This document shows, piece by piece, positions 53,206-60,776 of a stretch of 64,000 bases of DNA. The notes below the pieces were generated by a model. That model was not told the DNA's origin, did not search any database, and was given only the letters and a program-made list of their open reading frames with translations. The position numbers were made by a program, and so were the translations under genes. Origin of the DNA: Anatilimnocola aggregata. Lineage in GTDB: Bacteria > Planctomycetota > Planctomycetia > Pirellulales > Pirellulaceae. Location: assembly GCF_007747655.1 (NCBI RefSeq), contig NZ_CP036274.1, positions 868,001-932,000 on the forward strand. Reading direction: 5' to 3'. Each line of letters begins with the position of its first letter. Within the stretch, counting starts at the first letter, position 1.

Positions 53206-53508
53206 TCACTCGGGCATGAACGCCTCAATCGAAACCGCGGTGAGTTTGCCGTTCGCCTCGGTGGCGTTGATTTTGGCCTGGTCGCCAATGCCTAAGTCTG
53301 ACAACTTGGCAGGTTTGCCGTTGCGGGTGATCTTGGTCTCGGCCGTGACGACAAATCGGTCGTCGTCCATATCGCGCGTATCGCGAATGGTGATCGAGCC
53401 GTTTCCAGCAGCCAGGACCTTGCCAACATGAAGCTCCCTCGCCAGCAAAGAGGTTGTGCTACCAATCATCACCACCATGACCACGCTGACCATCAGTTTT
53501 GAGAACAT
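53206..53508 (-). CDS. Small exported DUF5666-like protein
   Basis: A 100-residue protein with a signal peptide (about residues 1-24, MFSKLMVSVVMVVMIGSTTS) and a small beta-barrel-like domain: GSITIRDTRDM, RFVVTAETKI and LGIGDQAKINATEANGKL recall the DUF5666/OB-like fold. TGGAG stands upstream; ATG 53508 directly follows an alternative GTG. Function unknown. Confidence 0.65.
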   Translation of the reverse strand: MFSKLMVSVVMVVMIGSTTSLLARELHVGKVLAAGNGSITIRDTRDMDDDRFVVTAETKITRNGKPAKLSDLGIGDQAKINATEANGKLTAVSIEAFMPE

Positions 53509-53872
53509 CACTTAACTCCATAGGTAAAAATCAGCTTGCGCCGCATCGCCCGGACGCAGCGCGCGACGGCACGGTTTCGCTCACTGCTGGTCCAAAACAG
53601 GTCGCCAAAGTGTGCGAACCACGGCTGCCATGCATCGCCTGTCCCCATTCGCAATGGACATGCCAGTCGCCAGGCTGCCCAAAGATCCCGCCAAACCAAA
53701 TTTGACACGCGGGGCAACTTTTGCGTAGAATCCAGTTACTTCCGCTGCACACGTGCATTCGCTTGCGCGCCGCAGCCCCGATCAGCTGGTTCTAAAGTTG
53801 CCCTGCTGGGCTGACTGATGCTCTCGCCGCTGACTCGGTCACTTCTTCCCACCTGTTCGCGAGGGCGCTGCT
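53509..53872. other. Divergent intergenic region before the tat cluster
   Basis: 364 bases without a gene. It contains a good promoter for the + strand (53702-53731) and presumably the promoter of the minus-strand small exported protein. Nothing else was seen. Confidence 0.5.
53702..53731 (+). promoter_or_regulatory. Predicted sigma-70-type promoter of the tatA cluster
   Basis: TTGACA at 53702-53707, an 18-base spacer, TAGAAT at 53726-53731. The -35 box is a perfect match and the -10 box matches five of six. The leader to the first tatA-like ATG would be about 135 bases. Confidence 0.6.
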
Positions 53873-54016
53873 ATGTTCGGGATTGGTACCACAGAACTGA
53901 TCGTTGTCGGAATCGTTGTCTTGTTGCTGTTCGGCACTCGGCTCCCCATGGCCATGAAGTCGCTCGGGCAAGGCTTCAAGCAATTCAAAGAAGGCATCAA
54001 TTCCGACGCCACCTAA
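53873..54016 (+). CDS. tatA: Short TatA-family protein (47 residues)
   Basis: Sequence MFGIGTTELIVVGIVVLLLF continues GTRLPMAMKSLGQGFKQF: one membrane helix, the FG(x)RLP hinge and an amphipathic helix, the full minimal TatA plan. TatA forms the export pore of the twin-arginine pathway for folded proteins. The acidic/disordered tail of normal TatA is missing and the chain ends GINSDAT. GAGGGCG precedes the ATG. First of three consecutive TatA-type genes; TatC is not in the window. Confidence 0.85.
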   Translation: MFGIGTTELIVVGIVVLLLFGTRLPMAMKSLGQGFKQFKEGINSDAT

Positions 54017-54186
54017 TTGGCCGCCGTAGTTTGGCCACCCCGCGCAGAGTTGCGCAAAATCGCTGTCAGCCGACTATACTGGAACTAGTCCGGCGGCTGG
54101 CAAGCGGGTGATCGCGTTGCCTCTGTTTCAAAACTGTTCTGCCGTTTGTTTCCCACCTTTTGCTCGTGCTCTATAGAGAGTGACCC

Positions 54187-54429
54187 ATGGCTGCTCCGCT
54201 GCTTGCCGTTTTTGGTATCGGCCAAACCGAACTGATCATCCTGTGCGTGATTATCTTGATCTTGTTCGGACATCGGCTCCCCAGCGTGATGTTCTCGCTT
54301 GGCAAAGGGATCAAGGATTTCAAGCATGGCTTGAACACCCAGGAAGAAGAGCCGGAAGAACCACCGACCGGCAAAAAGATCGACGAAAAAAAGAGCGCAG
54401 AAACCGTTCCCGCCGACAAAGATCACTAG
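54187..54429 (+). CDS. tatA: TatA-family protein (80 residues)
   Basis: Second TatA-type gene, 170 bases after the first. It has FGIGQTELIILCVIILILFG, the hinge GHRLP, an amphipathic helix (MFSLGKGIKDFKHG) and an acidic/Lys-rich tail, which is the ordinary TatA length. It differs enough from its neighbours to be an old paralogue. Weak GAGAG before the ATG. Confidence 0.88.
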   Translation: MAAPLLAVFGIGQTELIILCVIILILFGHRLPSVMFSLGKGIKDFKHGLNTQEEEPEEPPTGKKIDEKKSAETVPADKDH

Positions 54430-54546
54430 GGATCGCTGCGATCTGCCAGATTTGGCTGCGAATCGCTCGCTTGAGGCGACGGTTCGCAGCTCCGCTGAAG
54501 AACATTTCCCGCCTTTACTGGCTGCCTTTGTTGGATAGAGCTTGCC

Positions 54547-54852
54547 ATGTTTGGACTTGGAACATCAGAACTGTTGATCTTGGGAATTGTGGCCATCTTG
54601 TTGTTCGGCAAGAACCTGCCGGATGTAGCGCGAAAGTTCGGCAAAAGCTATCGCGAATTCCGCCGGGGCATTAGTGATCTGCAATCGCAGGTCAACTTCA
54701 GCGACGTGATGGATGCCACGCCTTCGCGCCCAGCGCCGCCTAAAAAGACCTACAGCGACTACGACGATTACGATGATGTCTCGGCACCCAAGTTCGAGCC
54801 GCCACCGGCCCCGCCCAGCGCGAGCTCGTCGAATCAACAAGACGCAGCGTAA
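54547..54852 (+). CDS. TatA/TatB-family protein (101 residues)
   Basis: Third in the row, 117 bases further on. Membrane helix MFGLGTSELLILGIVAILLF, hinge GKNLPDVARKFG and a longer amphipathic helix (SYREFRRGISDLQSQV), then a Tyr/Asp-rich and Pro-rich tail. The longer helix and the order after two TatA genes suggest a TatB-like role, but A and B cannot be separated by sequence here. Confidence 0.82.
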   Translation: MFGLGTSELLILGIVAILLFGKNLPDVARKFGKSYREFRRGISDLQSQVNFSDVMDATPSRPAPPKKTYSDYDDYDDVSAPKFEPPPAPPSASSSNQQDAA

Positions 54853-54915
54853 TTCGTTCCGCCTGCAGTCTCGGCCGCGATCATCAAAACCCGGCACCCA
54901 TTTTCAATCGCTTCT

Positions 54916-54982
54916 TGGGTGGCACGGGTTTTCCCGTGTGTATTGCAATCACGCGCTGAGGCACGCTTTCTCCTCACGAGAG
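54916..54982. repeat. Partial copy of the ~200-bp palindromic-end element
   Basis: TGGGTGGCACGGGTTTTCCC begins a terminus like those at 39145 and 40894, including the small CACGGG/CCCGTG hairpin, followed by GAGGCACGCT resembling the inner part. The other end is not found, so it appears truncated by the downstream gene. Confidence 0.5.
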
Positions 54983-55001
54983 CAAGCAGGTTTGCCCTCA
55001 T

Positions 55002-57263
55002 TCACTTCTGCAGCGCTTTCCAGACCTTGGGGGGCGACATGGGAAGGTCGGTGAAGCGAATTCCCGTTGCCCGTTGAATCGCGTTCGCCATGGCTGCTGG
55101 GGGTGGCACGATGGGAGCTTCGCCGACGCCGCGCACGCCGAAGGGATGACCCGGGTTGGGCACTTCGACGATGATCGTCTCGATCATCGGCACATCCAGG
55201 CAGGTGGGCATGCGATAGTCGAGAAAGCTCGCGTTGCGCATCTGGTCATTCTTGTCGAAGAAGTATTCTTCGTTCATCGCCCAACCAATACCTTGCACGG
55301 CACCCCCCTGCATTTGCCCTTCGACATAGCTGGGGTGAATTGCTTTGCCGGCATCCTGGATGGCGGTGTAGCGGAGGATCGTCACTTTGCCCGTTTCGGG
55401 ATCGACTTCGACGTCGGCAATGTGCGTGGCGAAACCGTTGGTCGAACCTTCGGGGTTAACGCTCGAGCGGCCCACGACCGGTTCGAGCGCTGACTGGGCA
55501 AGTTTCGCGGCTAGTTCTTTGAACGTCAGCTTTTGGTCTTTGTAAGAGTAGGTGCCGTCTTCGACTTGCACTTCATCGACGGAACACTTCCACAAACGGG
55601 CTGCCCGGTCGCGCATTTGCGCCTGCAGATCGAGCCCCAATTTGTACGCGGCAAGACCCGTGGCAAAGGTGACACGGCTGCCGCCGGTTAAGAACGTGTA
55701 GCCGACGCTGTCGGTATCGGCGACCTGCGGGCGAACATCATCGGACGTAATCCCCAGCGTTTCGGCCAGTTGCATCGCGATGCTGGTGCGCGTGCCACCA
55801 ATATCGGTCGAACCTTCGATCAGCGATACAGTGCCGTCTTCCATCACGCTGGCGGAGCAACTCGACGCGCCGCCAATGTTGAACCAGAAACCGCTGGCAA
55901 TGCCACGGCCCCGATTCTTGCCGGTAAGAGGCGATTTCCAATGCTCGGAATTGCGCGCCGCTTCGAGTGTTTCGATGAAGCCGATGCGAGGATAAACCGG
56001 TCCGTCGACCCGGCGAGTCCCTTCCTTGGCCGCATTCTTCAAACGAATCTCGATCGGATCGAGCTTCAATTGCAGCGCCAATTCGTCGATGACTTGCTCG
56101 GTCGCAAACGCAGCCTGCGTTGATCCCGGCGCGCGATAGGCTTGCACCTTGGGCTTGTTGTTCAGCACGTCGTAGCCATCGACGCGCGCATGGGGAATGT
56201 CGTAGCAACTGAAGACGCACATGCTTCCCGGGCCAATCATGCCGCCGGGAAACGCGCCACAGTCATACGCGAGCCAGGCTTCGCCCGCGACCAGGGTGCC
56301 ATCCTTCTTGGCACCAAGCTTCACCCGCATGTAGGAACCGGGAGTCGGGCCGGTCCCTTCAAACACTTCGGCCCGCTGCATGGTCATCTTCACGGGACGA
56401 CCACACTTGCGGCTGAGGAGTGCGGCCACAGGTTCCAAGTAAACCGCGATCTTGCCCCCGAAGCCACCACCAATTTCGCACGGCACGACGAGCACTTGCG
56501 AAACAGGAATCTGCAGCAGTTCGGCCGTTTGCTGACGGCAAGTGAACGAGCCTTGAGTGGCCGTCCAGATCTTCAGGCGGCCATCTTCGTTCCACATCGC
56601 CACCGCAGCATGCGGTTCGATGTAGCCCTGATGCACGCTGGCCGTGCGGAACTCGCGCTCGACGATAATCTCGGCCTGCTTGAACCCTTCGGCGGGATTC
56701 CCTTGCTCGAAGGCGATATGCACCGACACGTTTGTCGGCTTGTCACCTTTCTGCCCCAACTCGTCGGTACGCAGATCGTCGTGCAGAATTGGCGCATCGG
56801 GCTTCATCGCATCGAGCACCCAAGTCACGCTGGGGAGCGGTTCGTACTCGACGACAATCTTCTTCGCAGCTTCTTCGGCCACATGGGTATTGATGGCCGC
56901 TACGGCGGCGACGGCATGTCCCTTGTAGAGCACCTTGTCTTTGGCAAGGCAGTTACCGGCCAGATGTTGCAGGTTGACCGCGCCCGCTTCACCCATCATG
57001 GCGATCTTTTCGGCCAGGTCGGGAAAGTCGTCGGCGGTCACAACGGCGAGCACGCCAGGCACAGCGAGCGCCTGCGAGACATCGATCCGCTTGATCTTGG
57101 CGTGGGCATGCGGGCTGCGGATCAGCTTGCCGTGCGCCATGTTGGGCAACTGCAGATCGGCGGTGTAGATCGCCTTGCCGGTGACCTTATCGGCACCATC
57201 ATGGCGAATCGGGCGCTGGCCGATGACTTTGTAATTCGTCTTGCCGAGATAGAGGTCTTCCAT
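55002..57263 (-). CDS. Molybdenum hydroxylase, molybdopterin-binding large subunit
   Basis: A 753-residue large subunit of the xanthine dehydrogenase/aldehyde oxidase/CO dehydrogenase class. The N-terminal ~125 residues are the a/b hammerhead domain (ADKVTGKAIYTADLQLPN), then the cofactor domains: CEIGGGFGGKI, VQAYRAPGSTQAAFATEQ, and GVRGVGEAPIVPPPAAMANA near the end with the catalytic Glu. The loop reads AYRAPG, without the Cys of CO dehydrogenase, so hydroxylation of a purine, aldehyde or aromatic thioester is more likely. AAGGAA lies before ATG 57263. Third gene of a FAD / 2Fe-2S / Mo unit. Confidence 0.9.
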   Translation of the reverse strand: MEDLYLGKTNYKVIGQRPIRHDGADKVTGKAIYTADLQLPNMAHGKLIRSPHAHAKIKRIDVSQALAVPGVLAVVTADDFPDLAEKIAMMGEAGAVNLQHLAGNCLAKDKVLYKGHAVAAVAAINTHVAEEAAKKIVVEYEPLPSVTWVLDAMKPDAPILHDDLRTDELGQKGDKPTNVSVHIAFEQGNPAEGFKQAEIIVEREFRTASVHQGYIEPHAAVAMWNEDGRLKIWTATQGSFTCRQQTAELLQIPVSQVLVVPCEIGGGFGGKIAVYLEPVAALLSRKCGRPVKMTMQRAEVFEGTGPTPGSYMRVKLGAKKDGTLVAGEAWLAYDCGAFPGGMIGPGSMCVFSCYDIPHARVDGYDVLNNKPKVQAYRAPGSTQAAFATEQVIDELALQLKLDPIEIRLKNAAKEGTRRVDGPVYPRIGFIETLEAARNSEHWKSPLTGKNRGRGIASGFWFNIGGASSCSASVMEDGTVSLIEGSTDIGGTRTSIAMQLAETLGITSDDVRPQVADTDSVGYTFLTGGSRVTFATGLAAYKLGLDLQAQMRDRAARLWKCSVDEVQVEDGTYSYKDQKLTFKELAAKLAQSALEPVVGRSSVNPEGSTNGFATHIADVEVDPETGKVTILRYTAIQDAGKAIHPSYVEGQMQGGAVQGIGWAMNEEYFFDKNDQMRNASFLDYRMPTCLDVPMIETIIVEVPNPGHPFGVRGVGEAPIVPPPAAMANAIQRATGIRFTDLPMSPPKVWKALQK

Positions 57264-57377
57264 GATTCGTTCCTTTGCATTCCCCGCCACCGCCGCTATT
57301 TGGTGGCACGTGGCAGTGGTTTAACGAAGTAGCGCACAAGCCAATGAACCACCGGCACGGGGCCGGTGGCGTGATGA

Positions 57378-57851
57378 TTAACGTACCGCAGTCGCGCAGG
57401 CTTGCACGGATTTCACAATCTTGTCGTAGCCCGTGCAGCGGCACAGGTTGTTGGCCAGGTGAAAGCGAATATCGTGTTCCGTTGGCTGCGGGAATTTTTC
57501 GAGCAGCGCCTTGGTCGCCATCAGGAAGCCGGGCGTGCAAATGCCGCACTGCAGCGCGGCCCCTTCGAGAAAGCATTGCTGCACCGGCGCGAGCTGGCCG
57601 TTCTTGGCCAGCGATTCGACCGTTTCGATCTTCGCCCCTTCCGCCTCGACACCGAGCACCAGGCAACTGAGGACGGGCTTGCCGTCCATCAGCACGGTGC
57701 AGGCTCCGCAGTTGCCGTTGTTGCAGCCTTCTTTGCTGCCGGTCAGATGCAGCGTATCGCGCAGCACTTCGAGCAGACTTTGCCGTGGCTCACACAAAAA
57801 CTCGGTGCTGCTGCCGTTGATCGTAGACGAGACAACCGTCTTCTTAGCCAC
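57378..57851 (-). CDS. Molybdenum hydroxylase, 2Fe-2S small subunit
   Basis: A 157-residue iron-sulfur subunit carrying both clusters: GCNNGNCGACTVLMDGKPVL (plant-type 2Fe-2S) and QCGICTPGF with NNLCRCTGYDKI (second cluster next to the molybdopterin). Length and motifs are standard for the CoxS/XdhC-like subunit, which relays electrons from Mo to FAD. Start is GTG with AAGGAA upstream. Forty-five bases separate it from the FAD subunit and 114 from the Mo subunit. Confidence 0.93.
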   Translation of the reverse strand: MAKKTVVSSTINGSSTEFLCEPRQSLLEVLRDTLHLTGSKEGCNNGNCGACTVLMDGKPVLSCLVLGVEAEGAKIETVESLAKNGQLAPVQQCFLEGAALQCGICTPGFLMATKALLEKFPQPTEHDIRFHLANNLCRCTGYDKIVKSVQACATAVR

Positions 57852-57896
57852 TCTTTGTTCCTTATGCCTGCGCTGGTGCGTCGTGAGTAACGGCGA

Positions 57897-58781
57897 TTAG
57901 TGATTGATGAAGACCTTGGCTCGCTCGGCCGCTTTGAGCAGCGTGCGTTTGACCATCACACCCACGAGGTGCGTGCGGTATTCGGCCGTGCCGCGCATAT
58001 CGCTGATGGGAGAGGCAATCTTCTTGGCGAGCTCACCTGCTTGGGCGAAAAATTCTTCGGTCGCTGGTTTACCCGCCAGCCATTCGCTGGCCTCTTGAGC
58101 ATACTTGGGTGTCGGAGCGACGGCTCCCACGCCGATGCGGGCGAATTCAATCGTGTCACCCGTGGCATTGAGTTGCACGCGCGAGCCCACGCCGACGACC
58201 GCGATATCCATTTCATTCCGCGGAATGAAGCGTTCGTAGGCCGAACCACTGTGCGACAAGCTGGGCGGAAACACAATCGCCACCAGCAACTCCCCCTTCT
58301 GCAGCACGTTCTTGCCCGGCGCGGTGCAGAATTGTTCGACCGCGACCGTTCGCTTGCCCCGCGGGCTGGCGATTTCGCACCAGGCATGATGGGCAATCAG
58401 AGCGGGAATGGTGTCGGCCGCCGGTGATGAATTGCACAAGTTGCCGCCGACACTGGCCCGGCTTTGGATCTGCCACCCGCCGATAATCTTGGAGGCATCG
58501 ACCAGCGCCGAATAAGCGGCCACAAGCTGCGGATGTTCGTAGACGCGATGGCACGGCACGCTGGCTCCCAATCGTAGGCCGTGCGTTGCCGAGAAGGTGA
58601 GTTCCTGCAGTTCAGGCACCTTCTTCACATCGACAACCAGGTCGGCTTCGCGCATTCCTTCGCGCAGTTGCACGATGATGTCGGTGCCGCCAGCCAGGAT
58701 CTTCACGCTTCCCGCTGCGTGTTGCAGCAGTCGACTCGCTTCGCCGAGCGACTCGGGTGCCGCATAACCAAAATCTTTCAC
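57897..58781 (-). CDS. Molybdenum hydroxylase, FAD-binding medium subunit
   Basis: A 294-residue subunit of the CoxM/XdhB type. Seen: FGYAAPESLGEASRLLQ at the N terminus, KILAGGTDIIVQLREGM (FAD pyrophosphate site), IGGWQIQSRASVGGNLCNSS, and the C-terminal CO-dehydrogenase-flavoprotein domain (MRGTAEYRTHLVGVMVKRTL). It passes electrons to NAD+ or another acceptor. It heads the three-gene unit, so the physiological complex is a heterotrimer or its dimer. Confidence 0.92.
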   Translation of the reverse strand: MKDFGYAAPESLGEASRLLQHAAGSVKILAGGTDIIVQLREGMREADLVVDVKKVPELQELTFSATHGLRLGASVPCHRVYEHPQLVAAYSALVDASKIIGGWQIQSRASVGGNLCNSSPAADTIPALIAHHAWCEIASPRGKRTVAVEQFCTAPGKNVLQKGELLVAIVFPPSLSHSGSAYERFIPRNEMDIAVVGVGSRVQLNATGDTIEFARIGVGAVAPTPKYAQEASEWLAGKPATEEFFAQAGELAKKIASPISDMRGTAEYRTHLVGVMVKRTLLKAAERAKVFINH

Positions 58782-58876
58782 GGGCAGCTCCTCAAAGGTG
58801 GTCCGCTGGCAATCAGGCCGCCCGCGGTGCGCGGATTATACCCCGGCAACGACTGTTTTCAACGAAGGGAAGCTCG

Positions 58877-59602
58877 TTATAGCAGCCCTTGCAGCAGATC
58901 GGCGGTGGCTTGAATCGCCGCGGGATGAATTTCGTGAAAGCCAGCGAACTCCAAATACTTCACCGAGCAGCCGGCTCCCATCAACTTGTCGCGGAGCGCT
59001 TCGGCCTGAAACAGTGGCAGGATCGGATCGCGACGGCCATGCGATTGCAGCACCTTGGTCCCCACGAGTTGTGGCATGCGCGGCACCCAATCGGTCTCAC
59101 TCACCAGCGAACCGCTGTAAATTATAAGTGCCGCCGGTGCTTCAACCAGCGAGAGTGCCGTATCGGTCGCAACCATCGAGCCTTGCGAAAAACCGCCGAC
59201 CACGATCTGCGCAGCCGTGAGCTTCCACTCGGAGCGCAGCTCGGCAACCAGTTGGCTCACCTTGTTGGTGGCTTCGGTCATGCCCGCCGGTCGGTCGCGG
59301 CGAAACCGCTGCAACGTTTCCGGCGTGGGGAGATTCAGTAAGCGCTCGAGATCGATCCACCACCAGGCACGGCCGCCGGGCATCCCTTGCTCTTCGAGCG
59401 ATAACGGCGCAGCGGGAAAAACAATCGCGATCTCTTCGTGCCGATCGCCACAGCGCTCGAGAATCGGCTCGGCGAGTCCCGCCAGGTCTTCGCCGGAGGC
59501 CCCGAAGCCGTGACAAAGGATGACCGCCAACCGCGGCGGTTGATTGGGTGAACGAACGACGATGCAATCGAGCCCGCCATAGTTTGCCTCGACTGCAATC
59601 AT
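58877..59602 (-). CDS. Phospholipase/carboxylesterase-type alpha/beta hydrolase
   Basis: A 241-residue cytosolic-type hydrolase. The oxyanion region is LCHGFGASGEDL, the nucleophile sits in VGGFSQGSMVA (Ser near residue 141), Asp in SHGRRDPILP and His in FAGFHEIHP complete the triad. The layout fits the carboxylesterase 2/acyl-protein thioesterase family. Its start overlaps the preceding stop by four bases (ATGA), tying it to the zinc-ribbon protein gene. Substrate unknown. Confidence 0.85.
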   Translation of the reverse strand: MIAVEANYGGLDCIVVRSPNQPPRLAVILCHGFGASGEDLAGLAEPILERCGDRHEEIAIVFPAAPLSLEEQGMPGGRAWWWIDLERLLNLPTPETLQRFRRDRPAGMTEATNKVSQLVAELRSEWKLTAAQIVVGGFSQGSMVATDTALSLVEAPAALIIYSGSLVSETDWVPRMPQLVGTKVLQSHGRRDPILPLFQAEALRDKLMGAGCSVKYLEFAGFHEIHPAAIQATADLLQGLL

Positions 59603-59988
59603 GCTTCACTCTCCGGGGATTCGGGCTGCTCACTGGCTGGGGGCGGCAACGGTTCTTCTGCGGGAAGCGCGGTAACAGTCGTCGTCGTGGCAATCGTGAC
59701 ACTTTCGACAACGGTTGTACTCGCCACTTCTGTAGCGATGACATTGACCTGCGTCGTCTCAATAACTGCGACGGGCGAGGGTGCGGGACGTGGCTTGGCG
59801 ATCACGGGAACCGTGCGGCGGGGACCGTCGCCAATCAGCTTCATCGAAGTCGCTTCGGCGCTATTGCTCTTGCCGCAGGTGCAGAACTGCGTTGTCGTCG
59901 TGCCATCGGTACGACGGCGCTGGCCGCAAGCGGGACATTCCCAGATCCGTCGCAGGTCGTATTTCAGTCGCTCGAAAGGGCCGCGCAT
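59599..59988 (-). CDS. Zinc-ribbon protein with disordered tail
   Basis: A 129-residue protein: MRGPFERLKYDLRRIWECPA and then CGQRRRTDGTTTTQFCTCGK give a CxxC/CxC ribbon near residues 18-39. The remainder is Thr/Val/Pro/Glu-rich and must be unstructured. The ribbon may bind RNA or protein. It is coupled to the downstream esterase gene by a four-base overlap. No family name. Confidence 0.6.
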   Translation of the reverse strand: MRGPFERLKYDLRRIWECPACGQRRRTDGTTTTQFCTCGKSNSAEATSMKLIGDGPRRTVPVIAKPRPAPSPVAVIETTQVNVIATEVASTTVVESVTIATTTTVTALPAEEPLPPPASEQPESPESEA

Positions 59989-60122
59989 GTGGAAGCTCGT
60001 TGCTACGTGTGTGGTGCTCGTCCCTGTTTCTTATAAGGTGAGCAGAGAGGGAGAGACAAGGAGAGGGGTAGCAATGTGCGTCCCAGTTTTTCCTTCTGCA
60101 TTCTGCCTTCTTACTTCTGCCT

Positions 60123-60776
60123 TTATTTCACCAGATTCAACGTTCCCCACAGGCTAGGATCTTCGGCAAAGGGGAACTCGGGACCCACGGTGAACGTTTG
60201 GGGCCCCAGTTCGCGATCGATGACGGCGTATGTAAAGCCGAGCGAGGGTTGATCGCCGGGCGTATAGCCCGTGAGCGTCTGCGCGGGGAGATAGGCCTGC
60301 AAGGTGTAGCCGTCGTGCCGCCGTTCGCCACGGATCTGCAATTGGCGAGTGTCGATTTCGCGCGGGCTCTCTTTGGCGCGATTGATGGCCAAGAGCGCGA
60401 TCAGTGGTTCATCCAGCTTGCGGCCGGCACCGAGCGGGAGCAGGGCAATTCGATGGCAGAAACGTCCGGCGCGGTGGATGTTTTGCGTGTTGCGCGTGTC
60501 GATCCACAATTGCACGCCGTCACTGTCGTCGATCCGTGAGTCCCGACACCACGGCGGCTGCGTTTTTCCTTTGATCACAAACTGGAAAGCCAGGCCCGCT
60601 TCGCTCCAGCCGGCGCGGACTTCGGTGTGAATCTTCTTCCCTTCGAGTTCGCCGAAGCAGGGCAGAATGTGCTTGGGACCGAGAGACGCACCTTTGCTCG
60701 ACCACAGGTCAGCGGTATAGAAGCAGGGTGCGGCAAAGCGAAAGAGGAAGGTCGGGGCTACGAGTCGTTCGCTCAC
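60123..60776 (-). CDS. CBM9-like carbohydrate-binding-fold protein
   Basis: A 217-residue protein with a beta-sandwich resembling carbohydrate-binding module 9: AGLAFQFVIKGKTQPPWCRD, DSDGVQLWIDTRNTQNIHRA (calcium/ligand face), and LGFTYAVIDRELGPQTFTVG. No signal peptide is seen, so it would be cytosolic, odd for a sugar-binding module. The start is a GTG that overlaps the uvrA stop (GTGA), so translation is coupled to uvrA. Whether it acts with UvrA or is a chance neighbour is unknown. Confidence 0.65.
   Translation of the reverse strand: MSERLVAPTFLFRFAAPCFYTADLWSSKGASLGPKHILPCFGELEGKKIHTEVRAGWSEAGLAFQFVIKGKTQPPWCRDSRIDDSDGVQLWIDTRNTQNIHRAGRFCHRIALLPLGAGRKLDEPLIALLAINRAKESPREIDTRQLQIRGERRHDGYTLQAYLPAQTLTGYTPGDQPSLGFTYAVIDRELGPQTFTVGPEFPFAEDPSLWGTLNLVK

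Noticed and set aside
56142-57332. 396-codon + strand frame
   Set aside because: Antisense to the molybdenum hydroxylase large subunit.
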